64,000 bases of DNA, from positions 26,957 to 90,956 of the forward strand of contig DBMR01000103.1 in the NCBI GenBank assembly GCA_002298785.1, given 5' to 3'. Below, one piece after another: positions 16,953 through 26,068 of the stretch. This stretch comes from Verrucomicrobia subdivision 3 bacterium UBA693. Lineage in GTDB: Bacteria > Verrucomicrobiota > Verrucomicrobiia > Limisphaerales > UBA8199. Numbering within the stretch: position 1 is the first letter of the stretch; every line of letters starts with the position of its first letter. The notes beneath the pieces were generated by a model, which saw only the letters and a list, made by a program, of their open reading frames with translations, was not told where the DNA came from and made no database searches. A program made the position numbers and the translations under genes.

Positions 16953-17666
16953 CTATGTCTGCAACGCCTGCAACACGAGTTTAGCGACCTCATGACCGGA
17001 GTGCTGCTGCTGGCCGGTAATGAGGTTTCCGTCGCACACGGCGAATGGCTGGAAAGCAGGCGCGGTTACGAAGTTCGCGCCAAGCTTGCGGGCTTCGTCC
17101 TCGATACGGAACGGCATCACCTTCTGCCCCACGACTTTGTCGGCGAAGTCTTCCTCACTGTTGGCAAACCCGGTCATCTTCTTCCCACGGATCAGCGGCG
17201 TGCCGTCTGCACTGTTCAGGTCGAGCAGCAGGCATGTCCCGTGGCATAAGGCAGCGCTGGGCTTCCCGCTGGAATAGAATGCCAGAAAAAGCTCCTGCAA
17301 GGGTTGATGGTTGCGGAAACTGAACATTGGCGACTGCCCGCCCGCGACGATGATGGCATCGAAGTTCTCCGGGTTCACTGCATTGATCCCCGGCGTGTTT
17401 TCAAGGAGCCTGACGAACTCCGGTTTGTTCAGATACCAGAGCGAGAGGGTGTCGTCCTTGGAATAGCCCGAGGCGTCACGCGGGTCGCTGTAGCTGTCGA
17501 GTTCCACCTTCCCCCCGTTCGGGCTGGCGATAGTCACCTGATACCCGGCTTTGGTAAGGGTGTCGTAGGGGTGAATTAACTCCGAGGCCCAGAAGCCAAC
17601 CGGCCAGCCCAGCGTCGTGGATACCGCCGGGTTGGCCACAATCATAAGTACCCGTTTCGATTTCAT
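16953..17666 (-). CDS. DJ-1/PfpI superfamily protein (Hsp31-like)
   Basis: A 237-residue class I glutamine-amidotransferase-like protein. The nucleophile elbow is ALCHGTCLL (C141, next to H142), and an acidic residue in the N-terminal half (NGGKVELDSYSDPRD) completes the Hsp31/glyoxalase III-type site. Such enzymes act on methylglyoxal or glycated molecules, or serve as chaperones. It heads the minus-strand group and diverges from the LysR gene at 17740, which probably regulates it. Confidence 0.83.
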   Translation of the reverse strand: MKSKRVLMIVANPAVSTTLGWPVGFWASELIHPYDTLTKAGYQVTIASPNGGKVELDSYSDPRDASGYSKDDTLSLWYLNKPEFVRLLENTPGINAVNPENFDAIIVAGGQSPMFSFRNHQPLQELFLAFYSSGKPSAALCHGTCLLLDLNSADGTPLIRGKKMTGFANSEEDFADKVVGQKVMPFRIEDEARKLGANFVTAPAFQPFAVCDGNLITGQQQHSGHEVAKLVLQALQT

Positions 17667-17739
17667 GCACCAAGAGTATGCGCACAGAAGTCATCTCCAA
17701 AATCGAACGTTCTGATTGCCACCATCGCGTTTCCCTATC

Positions 17740-18630
17740 ATGCTCTGCCCGGTGACACCTGAACTACGCTGGCTCCGTTCGTTCCTCGCCGTCGCCGAGG
17801 AACAACACTTTTCACGCGCTGCCCGCCGGTTGAACCTCGCGCAGCCTGCGCTCACGGCGCACATCCAGCAACTGGAGGCAGCGCTGGGTTCGATGCTCTT
17901 TGAACGAAGCAACCGCATGAGCGGGCTCACCCCGGCCGGACGCGCCCTGTTGCCCGAAGCCGAAGCGATCGTGAACCGGGCAGATGGACTGCAGCGCAAA
18001 GTGCGTGAAGTGGCGCATGGGGAGACGGGACTTCTTCGGTTGGGCCTCATTCCGCCTGCGGCGACGAGCGCGGTGGCGGATTCGCTCCGCCGATTGAGCC
18101 GCGAACTGCCCGGCGTGGAGGTTCAAGTGCAGCAAGGCTATCAGGATCGCCTGGAACACAAGCTCCTGGATGGCGATCTCGACCTAATGCTTGGGCGGAC
18201 CCCGGAAAGCAAAGCCCTGGCCCACCGCAGGCTGGCAGTGGAGCAACAGGGCGTCTTGTTGCGGGCCGACGATCCCCTGACCAAAAACGAAGTCGTTCCG
18301 CTTGGCGCACTCGATGGTTTGCGTTTGGTTCTTCTTCGGGACAACCCGCATTTCGGACGGAACTTCCTCGAACTGGCCGCGAAACACGGCGTGAATCTTA
18401 CGGCGCTGCACGCGGCTGAGGATTTTCCTTCCATGCACTGGATGGTACGGGCCGGGTTTGGAGTCGCCCCTTGCAGCCTGTTGCTGGCCGACGCACTGCC
18501 CGGCGGGCTGGTAGGCAAGCTGGTTCGCCCATCGCTGCCCAAACTGGAAATTCATGTGCTCTGGCGAGGGCGCGTGCCTGCCCCACCCGCTGCCAGGTGG
18601 CTGAGGATGCTTGGGGAGCCTTTTGCCTGA
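17740..18630 (+). CDS. LysR-family transcriptional regulator
   Basis: A 296-residue LysR protein. The HTH at residues 6-65 reads LRWLRSFLAVAEEQHFSRAARRLNLAQPALTAHIQQLE, followed by a periplasmic-binding-like effector domain (LRLGLIPPA, DLMLGRTPE). It diverges from the DJ-1/SDR/oxidoreductase/TMEM175 group with 73 bp between starts, the usual layout for a LysR regulator and its target. Upstream alternative starts at 17716 exist, but the ATG at 17740 places the HTH at the usual distance from the N-terminus. Confidence 0.87.
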   Translation: MLCPVTPELRWLRSFLAVAEEQHFSRAARRLNLAQPALTAHIQQLEAALGSMLFERSNRMSGLTPAGRALLPEAEAIVNRADGLQRKVREVAHGETGLLRLGLIPPAATSAVADSLRRLSRELPGVEVQVQQGYQDRLEHKLLDGDLDLMLGRTPESKALAHRRLAVEQQGVLLRADDPLTKNEVVPLGALDGLRLVLLRDNPHFGRNFLELAAKHGVNLTALHAAEDFPSMHWMVRAGFGVAPCSLLLADALPGGLVGKLVRPSLPKLEIHVLWRGRVPAPPAARWLRMLGEPFA

Positions 18631-18670
18631 GCGCCACAGGCAAGCAAGCCCCACCGCGCCTGCGCCGGCG

Positions 18671-19549
18671 TCATTTTCTACGCTCAATCAACTGTCGGAC
18701 CAGTTCATTGGGGAAGCGCCGACTGGGGGTAATGGCGTAAAATCCCTTTTTGATCTGAGGCAGCCGGTGGCGTTCGACCAGCACCCCCTCACGCAGCTCA
18801 TCGCGCACCACCACAGGCGGCACCAGCGTAAGTGCGTCCGATGCCCGTGCCATCAACCGCAACATGGCCATGTCATCCACCTCGGCGGCGATGACGGGTT
18901 GTATGCCAGCCTGTTCCAGGACCAGATCGAAGGCCACCCGCATGTCACTATCCAAACCAGGCAGGATCACTGGCGTTTCCCGCAAATCGTCCGGAAATCG
19001 AAACGGCCGCCGCACCTTCATCGGCCGGCCCACCAAGCTGACCGGCTCCTCGCCCAGGAGATGGCTATGCCAGCCGGTGTGGGCCTCCCGTTTCACAGGA
19101 AGGTTGGAAAGGACGACATCAATAGCATGGGCTTCGAGCTGAGCCAGTAACTCGCGCAGGCTGCCCGACCGGACCACGACCTGCAGGTCGGACTGGTTCA
19201 GAAACGGCCTGAGGAGCTCGATCTGGAAGTTACGCGACAATGTCGCCACCGCGCCCACGGACAGCACCTTGGGCCGCACGGGAGAATGGCGATCCAGCAT
19301 GGCCATCATCTCCTCGCCGGTGCGAAAAATGGATTCGGCGTAATCCAGGACCAACCGGCCGGAGGCGGTCAGCTTGAGGCGGTTGTTCTCCCGCTGGAAC
19401 AGCTCGTGCCCAAGACTCTCCTCCAGCCGCCGCAACTGGATGCTCAGCGCCGACTGAGAGATTCGCAAGCGCGAGGCCGCGCGAGTCAGGTTGCCCTCGT
19501 TGGCCACCGCCCGGAAATATCGCAAGTGGTGATAGTTCAGAAACGACAT
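18671..19549 (-). CDS. LysR/NhaR-type regulator divergent from dabBA
   Basis: A 292-residue regulator starting MSFLNYHHLRYFRAVANEGN, the NYHHLRYFxxVAxEG opening typical of the NhaR branch of LysR proteins, with the recognition helix RISQSALSIQLRRLE. The effector domain carries the usual DVVLSNLPV. Its start is 84 bp from that of dabB on the other strand, so it is the likely regulator of the bicarbonate transporter. The short gap contains AT-rich palindromic sequence (AATATATT at 19588-19595). Confidence 0.87.
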   Translation of the reverse strand: MSFLNYHHLRYFRAVANEGNLTRAASRLRISQSALSIQLRRLEESLGHELFQRENNRLKLTASGRLVLDYAESIFRTGEEMMAMLDRHSPVRPKVLSVGAVATLSRNFQIELLRPFLNQSDLQVVVRSGSLRELLAQLEAHAIDVVLSNLPVKREAHTGWHSHLLGEEPVSLVGRPMKVRRPFRFPDDLRETPVILPGLDSDMRVAFDLVLEQAGIQPVIAAEVDDMAMLRLMARASDALTLVPPVVVRDELREGVLVERHRLPQIKKGFYAITPSRRFPNELVRQLIERRK

Positions 19550-19633
19550 GGTAATACATTTACAAAAGCGAACGAAATGTCTCAAACAATATATTGGATG
19601 AAATTCGCCGCCGCGGGGTAGGTTGAGCCCGTG

Positions 19634-21262
19634 ATGAATTTAGCGCCGACAAACGACACTCTGACTTACCTGGCTGCCGGGCTGGCCGCTGCCGGGCCGC
19701 TGGCCCTGCTGCTCTTTGGCTGTCTGCCGTCCACCTGGATGAACCGGCACGCGCACCAAACCGCCCGGGCCGGCGCCGCACTGGCCTTCGCGGCCTTCGG
19801 GCTGGCATTTGGCGCCGCCGTGGCCCTGGCGTTTGGCGGCCCGGCAGACATCGCGTGGAGGCTGGCAGGGCCGGTGGAACTGGGAATTCTCTTCGACACC
19901 TTGTCGGCGATCGTGCTGGTGCTGGTCGCCTTTCTCCTGGCAGTGGTGACACGCTTCTCGATCCATTACATGGCCGGCGACCCGGAGCAGGGACGCTTCA
20001 CCAAATGGCTCTGCCTGACGGGCGGGTCAGTGCTCGCCCTGGTGATCTCAGGGAACCTGCTGCAATTTGTGCTGGCCTGGGTCGCCACAAGCCTGTCACT
20101 GCACAAGCTGCTGGTGTTTTACCCGCACCGACCGGGAGCGCTTCTGGCCGCGCGAAAGAAATTCCTCATCAGTCGGCTGGGCGATCTTGGCTTGCTGACG
20201 GTCTTAGCGCTCGTGTATGGCGAATTTCATACCTGGCGGTTTTCCGAATTATTCGCCGCCGCCGGGCAACTGCGCGACGCGCACGGTGCCGACATGGAAT
20301 CGAGCATCGGCCTGGTTGCCGTCCTACTGGTGGCGGCGGCCATGATGAAGTCGGCCCAGTTCCCCTTCCACAGCTGGCTCCCGGACACGATGGAGACGCC
20401 CACGCCCGTGTCAGCGCTTATGCACGCGGGTATCATCAACGCGGGCGGTTTTTTGATCATCCGCCTTAGTCCGCTGGTCACTTTGTCGCCCGGGGCCATG
20501 TCCACGCTCGCTCTGTTCGGCGCATTTACCGCGCTGTTTGCCTCTGTGGTGATGCTCACGCACGCGAGCGTGAAGCGGTCGCTGGCGTTTTCCACCGTAG
20601 CGCAGATGGGCTTCATGATGCTGGAATGTGGCCTGGGCGCGTTTTCACTGGCGGTGCTGCATCTGGTGGCGCACTCACTCTACAAGGCCCACGCCTTCCT
20701 GACCTCCGGCAGCATTGTCAACATGGCGAAATCCGCCTGGATTCCGACCGGTCGCCCCCGGGCGCACCCACTGACTCTCGGGGCCTGCTTCGCAGTGGCG
20801 ATTCTCCTGGCAGTTGGACTCGGCCGGCTCTTTGGTGTGGGGTTCACCCAGAATCCCGGTCTGTTGGTGCTCGGTTGTGCCTTCACGATGGCCGTGGCCT
20901 ATGCGCTGTGGAATTTCTGGTGCCACACGCTGAACCTTAAACTAGCAGCGCTCGGTGCGGCATTGGGCGTAGCCACGGTGAGCACCTACTACTCGCTGCA
21001 CGAAATCTTCACCCGTCTGTTGGGCGAACCGGCGTGGACCAACTCGCAATTGCTGTCGTGGCCCGGCGCGGTGCTGATTGGCACACTGCTGGCGCTGTTC
21101 CTCCTGGTGCTCGTGATTCAAACCGGGTTGCCCCAATGGTCAAACCGACCCTGGCTGCAAGCGGTTTACGTTCATGCCCGCAATGGTTTCTACTTCAACA
21201 CCTTAGCCAACCGCTGCGTTGCCGCCCTTTGGCCCGTTAGCCAGCAATCTTCCCAGAAATGA
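19634..21262 (+). CDS. dabB: DabB, membrane subunit of DAB inorganic-carbon transporter
   Basis: A 542-residue polytopic protein of the NuoL/MrpA proton-conducting family. Visible family features are FDTLSAIVLVLVAFLLAVVTRFSIHYMAGD, SAQFPFHSWLPDTMETPTPVSALMHAGIINAGGFL and HASVKRSLAFSTVAQMGFM with conserved pump lysines. It lacks the long C-terminal piston helix of NuoL. Pairing with the DUF2309 gene identifies it as DabB, which couples a cation gradient to CO2 hydration by DabA. A GTG at 19631 is an alternative start. It overlaps dabA by ATGA. Confidence 0.9.
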   Translation: MNLAPTNDTLTYLAAGLAAAGPLALLLFGCLPSTWMNRHAHQTARAGAALAFAAFGLAFGAAVALAFGGPADIAWRLAGPVELGILFDTLSAIVLVLVAFLLAVVTRFSIHYMAGDPEQGRFTKWLCLTGGSVLALVISGNLLQFVLAWVATSLSLHKLLVFYPHRPGALLAARKKFLISRLGDLGLLTVLALVYGEFHTWRFSELFAAAGQLRDAHGADMESSIGLVAVLLVAAAMMKSAQFPFHSWLPDTMETPTPVSALMHAGIINAGGFLIIRLSPLVTLSPGAMSTLALFGAFTALFASVVMLTHASVKRSLAFSTVAQMGFMMLECGLGAFSLAVLHLVAHSLYKAHAFLTSGSIVNMAKSAWIPTGRPRAHPLTLGACFAVAILLAVGLGRLFGVGFTQNPGLLVLGCAFTMAVAYALWNFWCHTLNLKLAALGAALGVATVSTYYSLHEIFTRLLGEPAWTNSQLLSWPGAVLIGTLLALFLLVLVIQTGLPQWSNRPWLQAVYVHARNGFYFNTLANRCVAALWPVSQQSSQK

Positions 21263-23811
21263 AATGTAGAACCATGCAAACCGTGCTTGAACCTGTTAAC
21301 ACTGACTTGCCTTCCGAACTTCAAGATACTGTGCAAGAAGCCTGCCGGCGCATTCCACCACTTTGGCCCCTGAAGAACTTCGTGGCGGTAAATCCATTTC
21401 TCGGCCTCAGCGACCGGCACTTCATCGAAGCTGCAGCGCTGATCCGCCGGGTGGGCCATGGCGACATGCTGATGGCGGAGGAGTATTACTTGGAAGCCAT
21501 CGAAGCCGGGCGCATCACCGAACCAGACTTCGCGACCGCCGCCGATTGCGCGGCCCGGACCCTTCCTTCGCGTTGGGCGGAACAAATAGATTACTCCAGC
21601 CTGGCGGGATTGGCGCGGGCCTTGCGCGATGCGAAGGACTCGCCGACGTCCGCTCGCGTGCTCACCTTCGCCGATTTTTTGGACACGCGGCAAAGCCGGG
21701 ATTGGGCCGCGCTGGTGGTCGAGGAAATCTCCAAATGGTGCTCGGCTTACTACGACCAGGGCCAATCCTCGTGGCGGATGCCGTGGCGGCACTTGGATCT
21801 GTTCGCTGCCTGGAAGGCCGCCGCGCAACTCGATGTTAATCCCGAATTGAGCGGACTTAAGCACTTCCGCCGGTTCGTGCAGTCGCTTCCGGCTTCTCCC
21901 ATGGAGGTCATTGAACGCGCCCTGTCCGCCCTCGGCGTGCCGGAGCACGCCCAGGTAGATTTCCTCCATCGGCAATTGATGAGCATCGGAGGTTGGAGCA
22001 GCCACGTGCAGTTTCGGGTGCGAGAAGCGGCCATGGCCGGAAAGCGGGACGATTCACTGGAGAACCTGCTGGCCATACGGCTGGTTTACGACCTGGCGTT
22101 GCTGAACCAGTCTGGTGCTGACGCGGAACTCGCACGGAACTGGCGGGAACAATGGCTGGCGCAGAAAGGCGCAGACACCACTATCGCCAACGACCTTTTG
22201 ACGCGTTACGTCGCCCAGCAGGCGCTGGAGTGCGCCTATCAACGCTCGTTGCTCTCCCAAGTTCACTCGAAATGCGGGGGCACACCCGCCACGAACGCCG
22301 GAAGACCAACGCTGCAAGCCGTCTTCTGCATTGATGTGCGCTCAGAGGTGTTCCGGCGGTCGCTTGAGGCGCAGTCGGCGAAAATCGAAACCCTGGGCTT
22401 CGCCGGGTTTTTTGGCATGCCGATTGAATACGTGAAGTTTGGTCACGCCGGGGGCTCGGCGCGGTGTCCGGTGCTGTTGACGCCGAAAGTAAAGGTGCGT
22501 GAAGCAACGCGCCCCGACCAGGCGGGTGGTGAGGCCGCGCAACTTGAACGCCTGGAGGTGAAGCGAACGGTGCTCGGGGCCTGGAACGCGTTCAAGACCT
22601 CGGCGATCTCCTGCTTCTCCTTCGTGGAAGCGGCCGGGCTCTGGTTTGGCGTGAAGCTGGCCAAAGACTCCCTCGGCTTGGGCGCACCCGCCAGAGGTTA
22701 CACGACGCCCGGCGAACACGGCCAACCCGGTCCGCGCATCGAACGGGAAACCTGTTGCGCCGAACACCACGGTCACGACGGTGAAACCGGCATTCCCCTC
22801 TCGGATCAAGTTGCCTTGGCGATAGGAGCGTTGCGCAACATGGGACTGACCTCAAACTTCGCACCGATCGTGCTACTCTGTGGGCACGGCAGCGCTACCA
22901 ACAACAATCCCTACGGCTCGGCACTCGATTGCGGCGCGTGCGGCGGCCACGCCGGCGACGCCAACGCGCGAGTTGCCGTGGCGATTCTGAACCAGCCTGC
23001 TGTGCGGGAAGCGCTGAAAACCGAGGGGATCGCAATTCCCGCGGACACGGTTTTCGTAGCCGGGCTGCATAACACCACCACCGATGAGGTCTCGTTGTAT
23101 GACACGCCGCAGCTCTCGGCCGATCAGGAAGAAGCCCTGACCCAGGTGAGAGGTTGGTTATCCGGTGCGACCCGGGCCGCCCGGCGCGATCGGGCCGTCT
23201 CGCTGGGACTATCCGGGCTTTCGGAAGTCGAACTCGACGATGCGGTGCTAGCCCGGAGTCGTGACTGGGCGCAGGTGCGCCCCGAGTGGGGACTTGCGGG
23301 AAATGCGGCTTTCATCGCCGCGCCCCGCGAGCGGACCAAGGGATGCAACCTTGGTGGCCGCACGTTCCTGCACAATTACGACCCAGCCCAGGACACGAAT
23401 GCGGCTGTCCTTGAACTCATCATGGTCGCCCCCATGGTGGTGGGGAGCTGGATCAACCTGCAATACTATGGCTCGACGGTGAACAACCGACTGTTCGGCA
23501 GTGGCAACAAGGTCACGCACAACGTGGTCGGCACCTTTGGCGTGTGGCAGGGGAACGGCGGAGATTTGCAGACAGGCCTGCCGCTGCAGTCGCTGCACGA
23601 TGGCAGCCAGTGGCGGCATGAACCGTTGCGGTTGAGCGTCGTGCTCGAGGCGTCGCGGCAGGAGGTCGAAGCAATTCTGGAAAAACACGCGTCCGTAGCA
23701 GAACTGGTGGAGAACGGCTGGATTCACCTGTTCGCCCTGGAGGTGGTTGAGGGAAAGACGTGGAAGTATCTCCAGCGCTCAAACTGGGCTGAGTTTATGG
23801 GGCAATCGTGA
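21259..23811 (+). CDS. dabA: DabA (DUF2309), zinc subunit of DAB inorganic-carbon transporter
   Basis: An 850-residue DUF2309 protein. The beta-carbonic-anhydrase-like zinc ligands are all present: C357 and D359 in FCIDVRSE, H543 in LLCGHGS and C558 in LDCGACGG. N-terminal PLWPLKNFVAVNPFLG is a family hallmark. With DabB it forms an energy-coupled, vectorial carbonic anhydrase that traps CO2 as bicarbonate in the cytoplasm. In a heterotroph this likely supplies bicarbonate for carboxylases; the nearby PurK also consumes bicarbonate. That role is inference. Confidence 0.93.
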   Translation: MKCRTMQTVLEPVNTDLPSELQDTVQEACRRIPPLWPLKNFVAVNPFLGLSDRHFIEAAALIRRVGHGDMLMAEEYYLEAIEAGRITEPDFATAADCAARTLPSRWAEQIDYSSLAGLARALRDAKDSPTSARVLTFADFLDTRQSRDWAALVVEEISKWCSAYYDQGQSSWRMPWRHLDLFAAWKAAAQLDVNPELSGLKHFRRFVQSLPASPMEVIERALSALGVPEHAQVDFLHRQLMSIGGWSSHVQFRVREAAMAGKRDDSLENLLAIRLVYDLALLNQSGADAELARNWREQWLAQKGADTTIANDLLTRYVAQQALECAYQRSLLSQVHSKCGGTPATNAGRPTLQAVFCIDVRSEVFRRSLEAQSAKIETLGFAGFFGMPIEYVKFGHAGGSARCPVLLTPKVKVREATRPDQAGGEAAQLERLEVKRTVLGAWNAFKTSAISCFSFVEAAGLWFGVKLAKDSLGLGAPARGYTTPGEHGQPGPRIERETCCAEHHGHDGETGIPLSDQVALAIGALRNMGLTSNFAPIVLLCGHGSATNNNPYGSALDCGACGGHAGDANARVAVAILNQPAVREALKTEGIAIPADTVFVAGLHNTTTDEVSLYDTPQLSADQEEALTQVRGWLSGATRAARRDRAVSLGLSGLSEVELDDAVLARSRDWAQVRPEWGLAGNAAFIAAPRERTKGCNLGGRTFLHNYDPAQDTNAAVLELIMVAPMVVGSWINLQYYGSTVNNRLFGSGNKVTHNVVGTFGVWQGNGGDLQTGLPLQSLHDGSQWRHEPLRLSVVLEASRQEVEAILEKHASVAELVENGWIHLFALEVVEGKTWKYLQRSNWAEFMGQS

Positions 23812-23893
23812 GGCACAGGGCATGCCGGCCTCCTACCTCGTGGAGCGCTAAGTTGCGTTACGCAGAGCGCGGTTGCGCCCCGAGGGCCCTCGA

Positions 23894-24802
23894 TTAGGTT
23901 GAGTGCGCGAACAACTTGGCTTGCGCGGCTTCCGTTATCGTCACGGCGGCGGGGTGGACAATCCTCCTTTCTGCCGTAATCGCATAAAACTGTTGCAGAC
24001 AGCCATCGACCGCTCCGATCTCGCGAAGTTGGAAGCGAGCGGCGGCCTCGGAAAGTATCACTTTCCAGATGGGGACGAAGCCCTTCTCATCCGCAGCCAT
24101 TACGTTCATTAAGGCCGCGTCGTCAAACTCACCAATGACCCGCGGGCGAATCTGCTTTTCTTGAAACCACTTTTCGAGGGACCGCCGCATGGCCGTATTT
24201 TCGCTCGGCAAGAGAGCAGGGGCGTCATTCAACGAGGCCGGAAATCCTTTGCGGAGGCGGGCGGCCAGCTTGGAGGAAGCGCAAAAGCACACCGCCGATT
24301 CGCCCAGGAGGTGTGTGAACGCCCTGAATTTGAGGCTGCTGGAAGCCGGTTCGTCGGCGAGCACGATGTCAAGCTTGTGCGCGGCTAGCTGCGCCAGCAG
24401 GTCCTCCATTTTTCCCTCCCGACAGAGAATGTGCACGGTTTGAGTCATGCTAAGGACCGGCTTAATAATTTCGTTGACCACCAGCTTTGGGAGGGCGTCG
24501 GCGACGCCGACATAAAAGCGGAGCGATTGGAGCCCAGGCCGTTGTTTAACGGCACGCATCATTTCGGCGCCGAGGCCAAAGATTTCTTCGGCATAGCGCA
24601 GTACCACCTGGCCGGCGTCCGTCAGCACATTGGAACGCCCGCTGCGACGGAAAAGCGGTTCACCGACGGCATCCTCAAGCTCCTTGATCTGCTCCGAGAT
24701 CGAAGGCTGCGAAACGTGCAACTTGTCCGCGGCGCGCTTGAGGCCGCCTTCCTTAGCTACGACCCAGAAATAGCGTAGATGATGATAATTGAGCCATTCC
24801 AT
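23894..24802 (-). CDS. LysR/NhaR-type regulator downstream of dabA
   Basis: A 302-residue NhaR-like LysR regulator starting MEWLNYHHLRYFWVVAKEGG, with recognition helix HVSQPSISEQIKELE. NhaR activates genes in response to Na+ or pH in other bacteria. It is convergent with dabA and divergent from the metallopeptidase gene at 24956, so it could control either. It is clearly distinct in sequence from the regulator at 18671. The start at 24802 is chosen by the family N-terminus; the frame is open further upstream. Confidence 0.87.
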   Translation of the reverse strand: MEWLNYHHLRYFWVVAKEGGLKRAADKLHVSQPSISEQIKELEDAVGEPLFRRSGRSNVLTDAGQVVLRYAEEIFGLGAEMMRAVKQRPGLQSLRFYVGVADALPKLVVNEIIKPVLSMTQTVHILCREGKMEDLLAQLAAHKLDIVLADEPASSSLKFRAFTHLLGESAVCFCASSKLAARLRKGFPASLNDAPALLPSENTAMRRSLEKWFQEKQIRPRVIGEFDDAALMNVMAADEKGFVPIWKVILSEAAARFQLREIGAVDGCLQQFYAITAERRIVHPAAVTITEAAQAKLFAHST

Positions 24803-24955
24803 GCCGGCGATAATGCTTCGGATTATCCGAAGTGTCCATTCGAAAGGTCGTATTAGTCCGGTCCCTGTTGCGAATGCACCTTGCCGCTGTGAACGCCGAA
24901 CGCCTGACACTTCGGGTGAAGCGAAGGCAACGGCGAAAACCGAAAACGAAACATT

Positions 24956-25645
24956 ATGATTTGGATTTTATTCATCGGCACAATGGCGCTGTCGCTTTGG
25001 GCGGCGGCGCGAGTGAAGACGGTTTACAACCGCTACAACCAAGTGCCCGTGCGCTCAGGCCTTACCGGCGCGGAAGTGGCCGCGGAGATTCTCCGGCGCA
25101 AGGGCATCTATGATGTCCAGATCGCTGAGGGTGAAGGGATGCTGGGCGATCATTACGATCCCATCCACAGACGGCTGGTGCTCTCGCCAGACAATTTTCA
25201 CGGGCGCACGGTGGCGGCGCTGGGCGTGGCGGCACACGAGTGCGGTCACGCCATTCAGCACGCGTCCGCGTACCAGCCGTTGCACTGGCGCATGGCGGCG
25301 GTGGGCATCACCACGTTCGCCGGCCAGGTGGTCATGTGGCTGCCGCTGCTGGGCATGTTTACGGGCTTGATTCAGCCGCTGACCGGCGCGCTGGTCATGG
25401 CCGTAGCGTGGGGTGTGATCATGCTGTTCAATCTCGTCACCCTGCCCGTCGAGTTCGACGCGTCGCGCCGCGCCAAAGCGGTGCTCGCGAACTTCGGTTA
25501 CATCGCACCGGGCGAGGAAGCGCTGGGGGTGAAAAGAGTGCTCGACGCCGCGGCGTGGACCTACGTGGCGGCATTCGTGACCTCGCTGGCCTACTTGCTG
25601 TGGCACTTGCTGCCACTGCTGGCGGGCAACCGATCACGGGATTGA
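24956..25645 (+). CDS. Membrane zinc metallopeptidase (YugP/Zn_peptidase_2 family)
   Basis: A 229-residue integral membrane protein with the active-site motif AAHECGHAIQH (H94, E95, H98) and about four hydrophobic helices. The family pattern RVKTVYNRYNQVPVRSGLTGAEVA near the N-terminus and DASRRAKAVL after the third helix are typical. Physiological substrates are unknown. Its stop overlaps the next ATG (TGATG). Confidence 0.87.
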   Translation: MIWILFIGTMALSLWAAARVKTVYNRYNQVPVRSGLTGAEVAAEILRRKGIYDVQIAEGEGMLGDHYDPIHRRLVLSPDNFHGRTVAALGVAAHECGHAIQHASAYQPLHWRMAAVGITTFAGQVVMWLPLLGMFTGLIQPLTGALVMAVAWGVIMLFNLVTLPVEFDASRRAKAVLANFGYIAPGEEALGVKRVLDAAAWTYVAAFVTSLAYLLWHLLPLLAGNRSRD

Positions 25646-26055
25646 TGATACAGCGCCTCTTAACACTGGAACGAAACCTGACCACAAACATGAGAATCAA
25701 CCTGCAGCATTTGAATATCCGCTCGCGTGACGGGCTGGACCGCTGGGTGGAGGAACAGATCCTGGCGCTCGGTGAGGCCCGCTGGATTGACGAAGCCAAT
25801 GTGCGGCTCGAAGGTCGATCGGTGTCCCGCCCGCCGTTCGCGGTGCACATTCGACTGATCACTCCCGGGCCGGACCTTTTCGCTGAAAGCAGCGACTACA
25901 CCCTCCGTGCGGCGTTCACCAAGGCGCTTACGCAATTGCGGGAGGCGATCACCAACCGCGCCGCGAAACAGTTGCGGCGGCTGAAAAGCAACTCATCCGC
26001 GCCCGCGGCGAAGACCCGCGCCGCGCGGTCGGCTTTAAACCTCCAAGACCATTAA
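25645..26055 (+). CDS. HPF/RaiA-like ribosome-associated or putative sigma-54 modulation protein
   Basis: 136 residues from the overlapping ATG at 25645; a start at 25690 (MRINLQHLNIRSRDGLDRWVEE) fits the family better and would give 121 residues. The pattern of an N-terminal beta strand, amphipathic helix, VRLEGRSVSRPPFAVHIRLITPGPDLFAES and LRAAFTKALTQLREAI matches the beta-alpha-beta3-alpha fold of hibernation factors that bind the 30S subunit. The basic C-terminal tail is short, so it would be a short-form protein. Confidence 0.68.
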   Translation: MIQRLLTLERNLTTNMRINLQHLNIRSRDGLDRWVEEQILALGEARWIDEANVRLEGRSVSRPPFAVHIRLITPGPDLFAESSDYTLRAAFTKALTQLREAITNRAAKQLRRLKSNSSAPAAKTRAARSALNLQDH

Positions 26056-26068
26056 CACGAAAAGGACC

